Source: Saccharothrix sp. NRRL B-16348
Lineage (GTDB): Bacteria; Actinomycetota; Actinomycetes; Mycobacteriales; Pseudonocardiaceae
Reading direction: 5' to 3'
Assembly (NCBI RefSeq): GCF_001280085.1
Contig: NZ_LGED01000232.1
Location: forward strand, 124,001-188,000
DNA length: 64,000 bases
Shown: positions 35,136-46,534 of the stretch, in pieces
Layout: the number at the start of each line of letters is the position of its first letter
Numbering within the stretch: the stretch's first letter is position 1
Program-made: the position numbers and the translations under genes
The notes under the pieces: model-generated
Told to the model about the DNA's origin: nothing
Databases searched by the model: none
What the model saw: the letters and a program-made list of their open reading frames with translations, nothing else

Positions 35136-36175
35136 GAACGTTCAGGACGGGGTGAGGCGGCGCGGCCCAGGGTGCTCTGCCGGGCGATGAGCCGGTGCGC
35201 GGCGCGCACCTCGATGCCCGGCAACGGCTCCGTGCTGCCGATGCGCGCGAGCAGCCGCTCCACCGCCGTGGTCGCGATGGTCACCTTGTCGGGCGACACG
35301 GTGCTGATCGTCGGGTTGGAGTAGCGGCCGTCCTCGATGTCGTCGTACCCGATGAGGGCGATGTCCTCGGGCACGCGCAGCCCGCGCGCCAGCACCTCGT
35401 GCAGCGCGCCGAGCGCGACCAGGTCGCTGTAGCAGAACACGGCGTCCGGCGGGTCGTCCCGGTCGAGCAGCAGGCGCATCGCGCCCGAGCCGTCGGCCCG
35501 GTTGAACCTCGGCGTGTGGATGATCAACGACTCGTCCACCGGCAACCCGGCCTCGGCGTGCGCCTGCCGGTAGCCGAGCGTGCGCAGCTGCGCCGCCTCG
35601 CCGGTCGGGTACGGCTGGTCGCCGATGGCCGCGATCCGGCGCCTGCCCAGGCCGATCAGGTGCGCGGTGGCCTCCCGCGCCGCCGCCACGTCGTCGATCC
35701 CGACGTGGTCGAACGTGCCGTTGGACGACCGTTCGCCGAGCACGACGAGCGGCAGCGTCGGATCGCCGTCGTCCAGGTCCTCCTGGGCCAGCCCGAGCGG
35801 GCTGAAGATCATGCCGTCGAACAGCAGCGCCCGCGCGCCACGCCGGATCAGCTCGCGCTCGTGCGCCGGGTCGCCGTCGGTCTGGTCGATCAGCACGTTG
35901 TAGCCGCGCTCGCGCGCCCTCGGGATGATCGCCTGGAGCAGTTCGGCGAAGTAGGGCGTGTCCAGGTAGGGCACGACCACGGCGATCTGCCCGGACCGGC
36001 CGTTGGCCAGGTTGCGGGCGAGCACGTTGGGCCGGTAGCCCAGCTCGTCGATCGCCCGCTCCACCTTCTCGCGGGTCCGCGCGGTGACCTTGGCGTAGCC
36101 GTTGACCACGTTCGAGACCGTTCGCGCGGACACACCGGCGAGCTCTGCTACGTCACGCAGAGTGGCGTCGCGCAT
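35114..36175 (-). CDS. LacI family transcriptional regulator
   Basis: A 353-aa repressor from ATG 36175, with GGAGGA upstream. The N-terminal helix-turn-helix with hinge is TLRDVAELAGVSARTVSNVV, followed by GYRPNVLARNLANGRS. The periplasmic-binding-like sensor domain ends with IALIGYDDIEDGRYSNPTIS and HRLIARQSTLG. Three TTGCAGCGC-type operators lie upstream, one only 38 bp from its own start, so it represses itself and the divergent sugar-transport operon. The inducer is probably an arabino- or pectin-derived oligosaccharide. The last codons and the stop lie inside a dispersed repeat. Confidence 0.92.
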   Translation of the reverse strand: MRDATLRDVAELAGVSARTVSNVVNGYAKVTARTREKVERAIDELGYRPNVLARNLANGRSGQIAVVVPYLDTPYFAELLQAIIPRARERGYNVLIDQTDGDPAHERELIRRGARALLFDGMIFSPLGLAQEDLDDGDPTLPLVVLGERSSNGTFDHVGIDDVAAAREATAHLIGLGRRRIAAIGDQPYPTGEAAQLRTLGYRQAHAEAGLPVDESLIIHTPRFNRADGSGAMRLLLDRDDPPDAVFCYSDLVALGALHEVLARGLRVPEDIALIGYDDIEDGRYSNPTISTVSPDKVTIATTAVERLLARIGSTEPLPGIEVRAAHRLIARQSTLGRAASPRPERSTHLFRT

Positions 36176-36212
36176 CGTTCTCCTCCGTCGGACCGGCGCG
36201 GCGGCCCCACCG

Positions 36213-36226
36213 CTACAGCGCTGCAA
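36213..36226. promoter_or_regulatory. LacI operator O1
   Basis: CTACAGCGCTGCAA matches the local consensus TTGCAGCGCTGCAA on the opposite strand at 12 of 14 positions. It lies 38 bp upstream of the LacI ATG, well placed for autorepression, and about 110 bp from O2. Confidence 0.65.
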
Positions 36227-36322
36227 AGGAGTGTGCATCGTGGCCCCCGCCACGACAAGCCCCGGCCCGCCGGCGCGGCGCAACCGTCTCAAATCTCGTT
36301 TGAATTAACTTCAGGTGAGGTC

Positions 36323-36351
36323 TTGCAGCGCGGCAAAACCCCGTACATAGT
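36323..36351 (+). promoter_or_regulatory. LacI operator O2 and promoter of the sugar-transport operon
   Basis: O2 is TTGCAGCGCGGCAA at 36323-36336. Its first six bases also serve as a -35 (TTGCAG). A -10 CATAGT at 36346-36351 follows with a 17-bp spacer. Repressor on O2 would cover the -35. Confidence 0.65.
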
Positions 36352-36354
36352 GCT

Positions 36355-36368
36355 TTGCAGCGCAGCAA
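36355..36368 (+). promoter_or_regulatory. LacI operator O3
   Basis: TTGCAGCGCAGCAA begins 4 bp after the proposed -10, covering the transcription start. Its centre is 32 bp from O2, about three helical turns, so two repressor dimers would sit on the same DNA face. Confidence 0.7.
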
Positions 36369-36557
36369 GACCCGGTGCCACGGTGGCAGACACGGTGAGG
36401 TCCCCAGGACCCTCCGGCCGTGGTGCGACACCCGGACCCGGCCTCCAGGCACCAGTTCGCGCCTCGTGGGGTCGCCGCTTACCTTGTCCGTCTCGTTCAC
36501 GCACCGTGATCGCGGTCGCGCATGCCCGGACGCATGCCGCGACGGAAAGGCGCACTC

Positions 36558-37868
36558 ATGCTCGGCACCACCTGGTTGGCGAAACTCCGAGGAGGGCTCG
36601 CCGCCTGCGGCCTGCTCGCCGTGGCCGCGTGCGGCGGGGCGAGCAGCGACGACGGACCCGTGACGGTGTCCGTCTGGGCCTGGTACCCGGAGTTCAAGGG
36701 GGTGGTCGAGGCGTTCAACGCCAGCCATCCCGACATCAAGGTCGAGTGGACCAACGCCGGCACCGGGGCGGACCACTACGCCAAGCTCAAGACCGCGATC
36801 ACCGCGGGCAAGGGCGCGCCGGACGTGGCGATGGTGGAGTTCCAGCAGATCCCCACGTTCATCATCCTCGACGCCCTGGCGGACATGGGCGAGCACGGCG
36901 CCAACGAGGACAAGGGCCTCTACGCCGACTGGGCGTGGGAGCAGGCCACCGACGGCGAGAAGGTCTACGCGATCCCGGTCGACGGCGGACCGATGGCGTT
37001 GATGTACCGCAAGGACCTGTTCGACCAGCACGGCATCCCGGTGCCGACCACGTGGGCCGAGTACGCCGAAGCGGCCGTGAAGATCAAGGCGATCGACCCG
37101 AACGCGCACATCGCGAGCTTCGGCAGCGACGGAGGCTGGCTCAACGGCCTGATGTGGCAGTCCGGCTGCCGCCCGTACGGCTACTCGCACACCACCGCCA
37201 AGGACCAGGTGAAGATCAACCTCACCGCGCCCGAGTGCGAGCGGGTGGTCGACCTGGTCGGCGACCTGGTCGACAAGGGCCTCATGGCCAAGGACCCGTT
37301 CTTCACCGCCGACGCCACCGCCGCGCTGGACTCCGGCAAGTACTGGACGTGGGCCGCGGCCGGCTGGACGCCCGGCTACCTGGCGGGCTCGCTGAAGAAC
37401 ACCGCGGGCAAGTGGGCGGTCGCGCCGATGCCGCAGTGGACCGCGGGCGCGGACGAGCAGGGCGACTGGGGCGGCTCCACGTTCACCGTGACCAAGCAGG
37501 CCAAGAACCCGAAGGCCGCCACCACCGTGGCGCGCGAGCTGTTCGGCAAGTCCGACGCGGCCTGGCAGATCGGCCTGGACAAGGCGTTCCTCTACCCGCT
37601 GGTCAAGGACGTCGCGGCGGACCCGGCGTTCACCGGCAAGGCCTACGACTTCTTCAACGGCCAGAAGGTGAACGAGATCTTCGTGCCGGTGTCGGAGAAG
37701 CTGGGCGACTTCCAGTTCACGCCGTTCCAGGACTTCGTGTACAGCGAGCTGAACGACCGCAGCGCCGAGGCGATGTCGGGCAGCAGGCCGTGGAGCACGG
37801 TGCTGGAGCAGACGCAGGAGAACGTCGTCGCGTACGCCGAGCAGCAGGGCTTCAAGGTCGGCAAGTAA
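36558..37868 (+). CDS. Sugar ABC transporter substrate-binding lipoprotein (CUT1)
   Basis: A 436-aa lipoprotein from ATG 36558 with GGAAAGG upstream; an earlier in-frame ATG lacks an RBS. The lipobox is LLAVAAC with Cys 25. The mature protein is a family 1 extracellular binding protein: VTVSVWAWYPEFKGVVEAFN, HPDIKVEW, GKGAPDVAMVEFQQIP, AIPVDGGPMALMYRKDLFDQHGIPVP. Several Trp residues suit stacking against sugar rings. It delivers oligosaccharides to the permeases encoded next. Context with GH51 suggests arabino-oligosaccharides. Expression is controlled by the LacI operators just upstream. Confidence 0.92.
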   Translation: MLGTTWLAKLRGGLAACGLLAVAACGGASSDDGPVTVSVWAWYPEFKGVVEAFNASHPDIKVEWTNAGTGADHYAKLKTAITAGKGAPDVAMVEFQQIPTFIILDALADMGEHGANEDKGLYADWAWEQATDGEKVYAIPVDGGPMALMYRKDLFDQHGIPVPTTWAEYAEAAVKIKAIDPNAHIASFGSDGGWLNGLMWQSGCRPYGYSHTTAKDQVKINLTAPECERVVDLVGDLVDKGLMAKDPFFTADATAALDSGKYWTWAAAGWTPGYLAGSLKNTAGKWAVAPMPQWTAGADEQGDWGGSTFTVTKQAKNPKAATTVARELFGKSDAAWQIGLDKAFLYPLVKDVAADPAFTGKAYDFFNGQKVNEIFVPVSEKLGDFQFTPFQDFVYSELNDRSAEAMSGSRPWSTVLEQTQENVVAYAEQQGFKVGK

Positions 37869-37876
37869 CGCCCGCC

Positions 37877-37905
37877 GGCCCGCCGCGTCGAGCGCGCGGC
37901 GGGCC
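37877..37905 (+). terminator. Intercistronic hairpin after the binding-protein gene
   Basis: GGCCCGCCGCG and CGCGGCGGGCC form an 11-bp stem with a 7-base loop. Such hairpins between binding-protein and permease genes stabilise or attenuate mRNA so that the binding protein is made in excess. Confidence 0.65.
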
Positions 37906-37952
37906 CGCGGTCCCCAGTCAGCCCTCGCCCAGGCCAAGTCAGGAGGTCCACC

Positions 37953-38915
37953 GTGACGCGGTCCCCGTCGATCACGGCGCCCGAGGCCGACGACCCGCCG
38001 GCCGCACCGGTCGAGTCCAGCGCGCGGCGGCGGTCGCGCCGGGTCACCGCCCGTCCCGTGGCCGGGATGCTGTTCGTCCTGCCGTTCTTCCTCGTCGTCG
38101 TCGCGTTCCTGATCGTGCCGCTGGGGTACGCGTTCTGGCTCAGCCTGTCCAGCAAGAGCCTCGCCGTCGGCACGCGGTTCAGCGGCATCGACAACTACGT
38201 GCGCGCGTTCACCGACCCGTTGCTGCTGGACGGCCTGCTGCGGGTCGTCCTCTTCGGACTCGTGCAGATCCCGGTCATGCTCGGCATCGCGCTGGCCGGC
38301 GCGCTCACGCTGGACGCCGTGACGACGAAGTTCGCCCTGGCGTTCCGGCTCGTCGCGTTCATGCCCTACGCCGTGCCCGCCGTCGTCGGCGCGCTCATGT
38401 GGGGCTTCCTCTACAGCCGCACGTTCGGGCCGTTCGCCGACCTGCCGACGCTGGTCGGCGGCGAGCCGATCGACTTCTTCAGCGTCTCGTTGCTGCTGGT
38501 GTCGCTGGGCAACATCGTCACGTGGGCGTGGACCGGCTACAACATGATCATCCTGTACTCGGCGTTGCAGGGCGTGCCGCGGGAGATGTACGAGGCCGCG
38601 ATGATCGACGGCGCGTCGCCGGTGCAGATCGCGTTGCGGGTCAAGGTGCCCGCGATCAAGCAGGCGATCTCGCTGGCCGCGATCTTCACCGTCATCGGCA
38701 CCATGCAGTTCTTCACCGAGCCGCAGATCATGGCCCGGTTCGCGCCGCAGATCTCGGCCGGGTACACGCCGAACCTCTACGCCTACAACCAGGCGTTCGC
38801 CTACTCGGACTTCCACTACTCCGCGGCGATCTCGTTCGCGCTCGGCTTCCTCGTCTTCGTGGTGGCCTACGTGTTTGTGTTCGTCAACAACCGCAGGCGG
38901 GGGAAGCGCGCATGA
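37953..38915 (+). CDS. Sugar ABC transporter permease (MalF type)
   Basis: A 320-aa permease from GTG 37953 with AGGAGG upstream. Six helices; the EAA loop is YEAAMIDGASPVQIALRVKVPAIKQ. The N-terminal cytoplasmic tail of about 35 residues is typical of MalF-like partners. It forms the channel with the following permease. No ATPase is encoded nearby; actinomycete CUT1 systems usually share an MsiK-type ATPase encoded elsewhere. Confidence 0.92.
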   Translation: MTRSPSITAPEADDPPAAPVESSARRRSRRVTARPVAGMLFVLPFFLVVVAFLIVPLGYAFWLSLSSKSLAVGTRFSGIDNYVRAFTDPLLLDGLLRVVLFGLVQIPVMLGIALAGALTLDAVTTKFALAFRLVAFMPYAVPAVVGALMWGFLYSRTFGPFADLPTLVGGEPIDFFSVSLLLVSLGNIVTWAWTGYNMIILYSALQGVPREMYEAAMIDGASPVQIALRVKVPAIKQAISLAAIFTVIGTMQFFTEPQIMARFAPQISAGYTPNLYAYNQAFAYSDFHYSAAISFALGFLVFVVAYVFVFVNNRRRGKRA

Positions 38916-39778
38916 CCCTCGGCAAAGCCGACAACCGGCCCAAGGTGAACACCCGGCTCCCGCACCTGCTGATGGGCGTGGGCATCCTGTACTTCCTCGT
39001 CCCGCTGCTGTGGGTGCTCGTCGCGGCCACCAAGAGCCAGCCGGACCTGCTCGACAGCCCGGCGCTGTGGTTCGCCGAGTTCAACCTGGTCGAGAACATC
39101 GGGCAGCTGTTCCGCGAGGACGACGGCGCGTACGGCAAGTGGCTGGTCAACACGGCGTTGTACTCGGGGCTGAGCGCCGTGGGCGCGACGGCCCTGGCGG
39201 CGGCCGCGGGCTACGGCCTGGCCCGGTTCCGGTTCCCCGGCAAGAGGCTGTTCGAGACGGCGCTGCTCGGCATGATCATGGTGCCCGCCACCGCGCTCGT
39301 GCTGCCGACCTACCTTATCCTGTCCGAAGTGGAACTCGTGGACACGATGTGGGCGGTCATCCTGCCGTCGCTGCTCAGCCCGTTCGGCGCGTACCTGATC
39401 CGCGTCTACGTGGACGAGAGCGTGCCGGTGGAGCTGATCGACTCCGCCCGCATCGACCGGGCGGGGGAGCTGCGCATCTTCTGGCAGATCGTGGTGCCGA
39501 TGATGCGGCCCGCCCTCGTCACCGTCTTCCTGTTCACCTTGGTCGCGACCTGGAACAACTACTTCCTGCCGCTGGTGATGCTCAGCGACGCCGACCTGTA
39601 CCCCCTCACCGTGGGCCTGACCACCTGGTTCAACACCGCCCAGCAGGAGGCAGGCACCCGAATGCTGTTCAACCTCGTGGTGACCGGCTCACTGCTGGCC
39701 ATCGTCCCGCTCATCGTCGCCTTCGTCCTGCTGCAGCGCTTCTGGCGCAGCGGTGCGGCCGCGGGTGCCCTGAAGTAG
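38912..39778 (+). CDS. Sugar ABC transporter permease (MalG type)
   Basis: A 288-aa permease starting at ATG 38912, overlapping the previous stop (ATGA). Six helices with the EAA loop IDSARIDRAGELRIFWQIVVPMMRPAL. MalG-like ending. Works with the preceding permease and the binding lipoprotein to import oligosaccharides. Confidence 0.92.
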   Translation: MTLGKADNRPKVNTRLPHLLMGVGILYFLVPLLWVLVAATKSQPDLLDSPALWFAEFNLVENIGQLFREDDGAYGKWLVNTALYSGLSAVGATALAAAAGYGLARFRFPGKRLFETALLGMIMVPATALVLPTYLILSEVELVDTMWAVILPSLLSPFGAYLIRVYVDESVPVELIDSARIDRAGELRIFWQIVVPMMRPALVTVFLFTLVATWNNYFLPLVMLSDADLYPLTVGLTTWFNTAQQEAGTRMLFNLVVTGSLLAIVPLIVAFVLLQRFWRSGAAAGALK

Positions 39779-39785
39779 GAGCATC

Positions 39786-41291
39786 GTGCTCAACGCCTCC
39801 CTTTCCCTCAACCCCGACTACGTCATCGCGCCCGTGCGACGCCGCCTCTTCGGGTCGTTCGTCGAGCACATGGGCCGCTGCGTCTACACCGGCATCTACG
39901 AACCCGGCCACCCGACCGCCGACGAGGACGGGTTCCGGGGTGACGTGCTGGAGCTGACCCGTGAGATGGGGGTCGAGCTGGTCCGCTACCCCGGCGGCAA
40001 CTTCGTCTCCGGCTACCGCTGGGAGGACGGCGTCGGGCCCGTCGCGCAGCGGCCCGTGCGCCGTGAGCTCGCGTGGCACAGCCTGGAGACCAACGAGGTC
40101 GGCGTCGACGAGTTCGTCCGCTGGGCGCGCAAGGCCGACGTCGAGGTCATGTACGCGGTGAACCTCGGCACGCGCGGTGTGGCCGAGGCGCTCGACGTGC
40201 ACGAGTACATGAACCACGAAGGCGGCACGCAGCTGTCCGACCTGCGCCGCGAGAACGGCTCCGAGAAGCCGCACGGCGTGAAGCTGTGGTGCCTGGGCAA
40301 CGAGCTGGACGGCCCGTGGCAGCTCGGCCACAAGACCGCGCACGAGTACGGTCGGCTGGCCGCCGAGACGGCTCGCGCGTTGCGGCAGGCGGAGCCGGAC
40401 CTGGAACTGGTGGCGTGCGGCAGCTCCAGCTCGTCCATGCCGACGTTCGGCGAGTGGGAGTCCACCGTGCTGGAGCTGGCGTACGAGGAGGTGGACCACA
40501 TCTCGCTGCACGCCTACTACGAGGTGCTCGACGGCGACGTGGACAGCTTCCTGGCCTCCGCCGCGGACATGGACCACTTCATCGACAGCGTGGTGGCCAC
40601 CGCGGACGCGGTCGGCGCGCGGCTCAAGAGCAAGAAGAAGATCACGCTCTCGTTCGACGAGTGGAACGTCTGGTACATGAAGCGGTTCCAGGCCGAGGCG
40701 CGCACGGAGTGGGAGGTCGCGCCGCGGGTCATCGAGGACCAGTACGACGTCACCGACGCCGTGGTCGTCGGCAACCTGCTGATCTCGCTGCTGCGCCACA
40801 GCGACCGGGTGGCGGTGGCGTGCCAGGCGCAGCTGGTGAACGTGATCGCGCCGATCCGCAGCGAGCCGGGCGGCCCGGCGTGGCGGCAGACGACGTTCCA
40901 CCCGTTCGCGCTGACGTCGCGGCTGGCGCGGGGGAAGGTGCTGCGGGTGGAGACCACCTCGCCGACCTACTCGACCAAGCGCTTCGGTGACGTCCCGGTG
41001 GTCGACTCGGTCGCCACGCACGACGAGGAGACCGGCGACACGGTGGTGTTCGTGGTCAACCGCCACCGCTCGGAGCCGGTCGACCTGCGGGTCGCGCTGG
41101 CCGCGTTCGGCGACGTGGAGGTCGCCGAGGCGTGGACCGTGCACGACCCGGACGGCTCGGCCACCAACACCGAATCCGACCCGGACCGCGTCGTGCCGCA
41201 ACCGCAGACCGCCACCATCGCCGACGGCGACCTGCACGTCGTCCTGCCACCCGTCTCCTGGACCGCCGTGCGCCTCACCCCCACCTCCTAA
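39786..41291 (+). CDS. GH51 alpha-L-arabinofuranosidase
   Basis: A 501-aa enzyme from GTG 39786 with AGGAG upstream, 8 bp after the permease. There is no signal peptide, so it is cytoplasmic. The N-terminal FGSFVEHMGRCVYTGIYEPGH is the family entry, ELVRYPGGNFVSGYRWEDGVGP follows, the acid/base Glu lies in LWCLGNELDGPW and the nucleophile Glu in SFDEWNVWY. A C-terminal beta domain ends the protein. It removes terminal arabinofuranose from imported arabinan or arabinoxylan oligosaccharides. Last gene of the LacI-controlled operon. Confidence 0.95.
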   Translation: MLNASLSLNPDYVIAPVRRRLFGSFVEHMGRCVYTGIYEPGHPTADEDGFRGDVLELTREMGVELVRYPGGNFVSGYRWEDGVGPVAQRPVRRELAWHSLETNEVGVDEFVRWARKADVEVMYAVNLGTRGVAEALDVHEYMNHEGGTQLSDLRRENGSEKPHGVKLWCLGNELDGPWQLGHKTAHEYGRLAAETARALRQAEPDLELVACGSSSSSMPTFGEWESTVLELAYEEVDHISLHAYYEVLDGDVDSFLASAADMDHFIDSVVATADAVGARLKSKKKITLSFDEWNVWYMKRFQAEARTEWEVAPRVIEDQYDVTDAVVVGNLLISLLRHSDRVAVACQAQLVNVIAPIRSEPGGPAWRQTTFHPFALTSRLARGKVLRVETTSPTYSTKRFGDVPVVDSVATHDEETGDTVVFVVNRHRSEPVDLRVALAAFGDVEVAEAWTVHDPDGSATNTESDPDRVVPQPQTATIADGDLHVVLPPVSWTAVRLTPTS

Positions 41292-41295
41292 CCTT

Positions 41296-41445
41296 CGAGA
41301 GTCCTACGTTCACGTCGCGAGAGTCCTACGTTCGGACACCCTGAATTCAACGTTCGCAGCGGGCGCCTCACCTGGCTCCGCGTGCTGAGCGTTGAATTCA
41401 GGGGTCGTGAACGTAGGACTCTCGCGTGCTGGACGTAGGACTCTC
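41296..41445. repeat. Dispersed repeat element, copy B (palindromic)
   Basis: A symmetric element fills the gap between two convergent genes. Forward CGAGAGTCCTACGTTC copies lie at 41296-41311 and 41318-41333. Next comes CCCTGAATTCAACG at 41339-41352, with its perfect inverse CGTTGAATTCAGGG at 41390-41403. Two inverted copies of the first motif follow at 41409-41424 and 41432-41445, the last with one change. It could fold as a large bidirectional terminator. It shares its motifs with copy A at 35060. Confidence 0.85.
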
Positions 41446-41454
41446 GCGGGTTGG

Positions 41455-43842
<2,388 letters not shown>

Positions 43843-43889
43843 CGTGTCTCCATCTGGGTTGGGCTGGGCGCGTTCGCGGGTGCGCGGTC

Positions 43890-43919
43890 GCCCCGCTCCT
43901 GCGGACGTCGGAGCGGGGC
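43890..43919 (-). terminator. Terminator hairpin between VOC and UvrA-like genes
   Basis: GCCCCGCTCC at 43890-43899 pairs with GGAGCGGGGC at 43910-43919, 21 bp after the VOC stop on the minus strand. This separates the AraC-VOC unit from the UvrA-like gene. Confidence 0.65.
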
Positions 43920-43939
43920 GGCTCGCGGTGGGGTGCGGT

Positions 43940-44350
43940 TCAGCGCAGCTGCTGGATGCGGATCAGGTTGCCCGCGGGGTCGCGGAACGCGCAGTCGCGG
44001 ATGCCGTACGGGTGCTCGGTCGGTTCCTGGACGACTTCGGCGCCACCGGCCTGGAGCTGGTCGAACGTGCCGTCGAGGTCCTTGGTGGCGAGGTTGATCC
44101 CGGCGTAGGTGCCCTTGGCCATCATCTCGACGATGGTGCGGCGCTCCTCCTCGGTGACGCCGGGGTCGGCGGCCGGCGGGTGCAGCACGATGGACGTGCC
44201 GGGCTGCCCCGCGGGACCGACCGTGATCCAGCGCATCCCCTCGTAGCCGACGTCGTTGCGGACCTCGAAGCCGAGGGTGTCGCGGTAGAAGGCGAGCGCG
44301 GCGTCCGGGTCGTCCTGCGGGAGGAACGTCTGGTGAATGCTGATGTCCAT
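43940..44350 (-). CDS. VOC (glyoxalase/bleomycin resistance) family protein
   Basis: A 136-aa protein with two beta-alpha-beta-beta-beta modules: QTFLPQDDPDAALAFYRDTL with GFEVRNDVGYEGMRWITVG, and YAGINLATKDLDGTFDQLQA with YGIRDCAFRDPAGNLIRIQQ. His near the start and Glu/Asp near the end could bind metal. Function may be isomerase, dioxygenase or drug-binding. It begins 10 bp after the AraC stop, so the two are an operon and the AraC protein probably controls it. GTG 44359 is an alternative start. Confidence 0.88.
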   Translation of the reverse strand: MDISIHQTFLPQDDPDAALAFYRDTLGFEVRNDVGYEGMRWITVGPAGQPGTSIVLHPPAADPGVTEEERRTIVEMMAKGTYAGINLATKDLDGTFDQLQAGGAEVVQEPTEHPYGIRDCAFRDPAGNLIRIQQLR

Positions 44351-44360
44351 GACGGTCACG

Positions 44361-44804
<444 letters not shown>

Positions 44805-44888
44805 GTGCGTGATCGTGCCACATGACGGTACGTGGAGCAGGCCGGAACCCGGTGTCACGGGAGGCTGGATCGTGGCAGTCTGACCGCC

Positions 44889-45413
44889 GTGATCACGCGT
44901 GAGCTGATGTTGATCGGCGGCGGCGCCGGGGTGGGCAAGTCGAGCGTCGGCTGGGAGGTCTCCCAGGTGCTCCAAGGGAGGGGCACGGCGCACTGCCTGG
45001 TGGAGGGCGACTTCCTGGACCAGATCCACCCGGCGCCCGCCGACGACCCGCACCGCACCGGGATCACCGAGCGCAACCTGGCCGCCGTGTGGGCCAACTA
45101 CGCCGCGCTCGGCCAGTCGCGGCTGGTCTACACGAACACGGTGAGCGTGCTGGAGGAGCCGATGATCCGGCGTGCCATGGGCGAGGGGGACGTCCGCTCG
45201 ACGTGCGTGCTGCTCACCGCCGAGGAGGCGACCGTCCGGGAACGCCTCGCCCGCCGTGAGATCGGCTCGCAGCTCGCGCCGCACATCGAGCGGAGCCTGG
45301 CGATGGCCCGCCTGCTGGACGCGGACGCCCCGCCCGGCACCGTCCGGATCGCGACGGACGGCAGGTCGGTCGAGGAGATCGCGCACGAGGTCGTCCGCGC
45401 CGCCGGCTGGTGA
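44889..45413 (+). CDS. P-loop ATPase / small kinase-like protein
   Basis: A 174-aa protein from GTG 44889. The P-loop is MLIGGGAGVGKSSVGWE close to the N-terminus; VEGDFLDQIHP may be the acidic second motif, and a lid region is RERLARREIG. The size and order resemble gluconate-kinase/chloramphenicol-phosphotransferase-like P-loop kinases. The substrate is unknown. It is divergent from the AraC gene by 84 bp and converges on the sigma factor gene. Confidence 0.75.
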   Translation: MITRELMLIGGGAGVGKSSVGWEVSQVLQGRGTAHCLVEGDFLDQIHPAPADDPHRTGITERNLAAVWANYAALGQSRLVYTNTVSVLEEPMIRRAMGEGDVRSTCVLLTAEEATVRERLARREIGSQLAPHIERSLAMARLLDADAPPGTVRIATDGRSVEEIAHEVVRAAGW

Positions 45414-45420
45414 CGTGACG

Positions 45421-46458
45421 TCACGGCAGTGAGGCGGGCAGGCCGAACGCCGGGAAGTGCTCCGCGCCGACGAACGACGTGACGTCGCGGATCCGGTCGC
45501 CGCGCAGCGTCAGCACGTTGACCGCCCACGCCGGGTACGCGCCCGCGCCGTCGTCCCACAGGTAGCAGGCGACGGCGGGCTGGCCGTTGGCGCTGGTCAC
45601 CAGGTGCCGCCACGGCGGGCAGTCGCCCAACGGCACCCGCGTGACGAAGTCGGCGACCGCCTCGATGCCGCGGTACCAGTGCGGCAGCGGCGGCATGGAC
45701 CAGGTGACGTCCTCGGTCAGCAGCGCGACCATGGTGTCGGCGTCGCCGCGTTCCAGCGCGCCGGCGTAGTCGGCCACGACCTGCCGCAGGCGCGCGTCGC
45801 CGAGCAGCCGCAACGTCTGCTGCTGGGTGCGTGCGGGCACCTTCTCCGCGACCACCCGGCGGGCACGGGCCAGCGCGGAGTTCACCGACGTGGCCGAGGT
45901 GCTCATCATGGCGGCGATCTCGGCCGCCGAGAACCCGAGCACCTCGAACAGCAGCAACGCCGCCCGCTGGTTGCCGGGCAGGTGTTGCAGGGCGGCGACG
46001 AACGCCAGCTCGACGGCTTCGCGCTGCGCGTAGCGCCCGGCCGGGCAGCTGTCGCTCAAGCCCTCGTCCGGGTACGGCCCGAGCCAGGCGACGTCCGTCC
46101 GGGGCGGGTTGTCGATCACCGCGCGTTCGCTGGCCGGCCCCAGGTCCACCGGCAGCGCCCGCCGACCCCGGCTCTCCACCGCGTCGAGGCACGTGCGGGT
46201 GGCCACCTTGTACAGCCAGGAGCGCAGTGAGCTGCGCCCTTCGAAGCGGCCGAGCCCGCGCCACGCCCGCAGCAGGGCGTCCTGGAGGGCGTCGTCGGCG
46301 TCGTGGGTGGAGCCGAGCATGCGGTAGCAGTGCGCGTGCAGCTCCCGGCGCAGCGGCTCGACCAGGCGGGTGAACGCCTCGCCGTCGCCCTCGCGGGCCC
46401 GCGCCAGGTCGGGCTCCTCGACGCCCGTCGCGGAACTCGCCGGAGAAACTTCGCTCAC
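45421..46458 (-). CDS. ECF RNA polymerase sigma factor with SnoaL-like C-terminal domain (SigG-like)
   Basis: A 345-aa sigma factor; GTG 46458 is chosen because homology begins soon after. Region 2 is HCYRMLGSTHDADDALQDAL with LRAWRGLGRFEGRSSLRSWL. Region 4 is LQHLPGNQRAALLLFEVLGF with SAAEIAAMMSTSATSVNSAL. The last 130 residues form a SnoaL/NTF2-like domain (DYAGALERGDADTMVALLTE, DVTWSMPPLPHWYRG) typical of this ECF group, where it replaces an anti-sigma factor. It is divergent from the alpha/beta hydrolase gene by 76 bp, a likely target. Confidence 0.9.
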   Translation of the reverse strand: MSEVSPASSATGVEEPDLARAREGDGEAFTRLVEPLRRELHAHCYRMLGSTHDADDALQDALLRAWRGLGRFEGRSSLRSWLYKVATRTCLDAVESRGRRALPVDLGPASERAVIDNPPRTDVAWLGPYPDEGLSDSCPAGRYAQREAVELAFVAALQHLPGNQRAALLLFEVLGFSAAEIAAMMSTSATSVNSALARARRVVAEKVPARTQQQTLRLLGDARLRQVVADYAGALERGDADTMVALLTEDVTWSMPPLPHWYRGIEAVADFVTRVPLGDCPPWRHLVTSANGQPAVACYLWDDGAGAYPAWAVNVLTLRGDRIRDVTSFVGAEHFPAFGLPASLP

Positions 46459-46534
46459 GAGCGACGATTCTGCCCCACCCGCGGAGTCACTACCGGCGAT
46501 CGAGCACTTCAGAGGCCGTTCCAGGAGGACCGCG

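Noticed and set aside
35195..39778. A 1527-codon + strand frame running through LacI and the transporter genes
   Set aside because: It is a chance open frame that only becomes real coding sequence at the second permease, whose own start is 38912.
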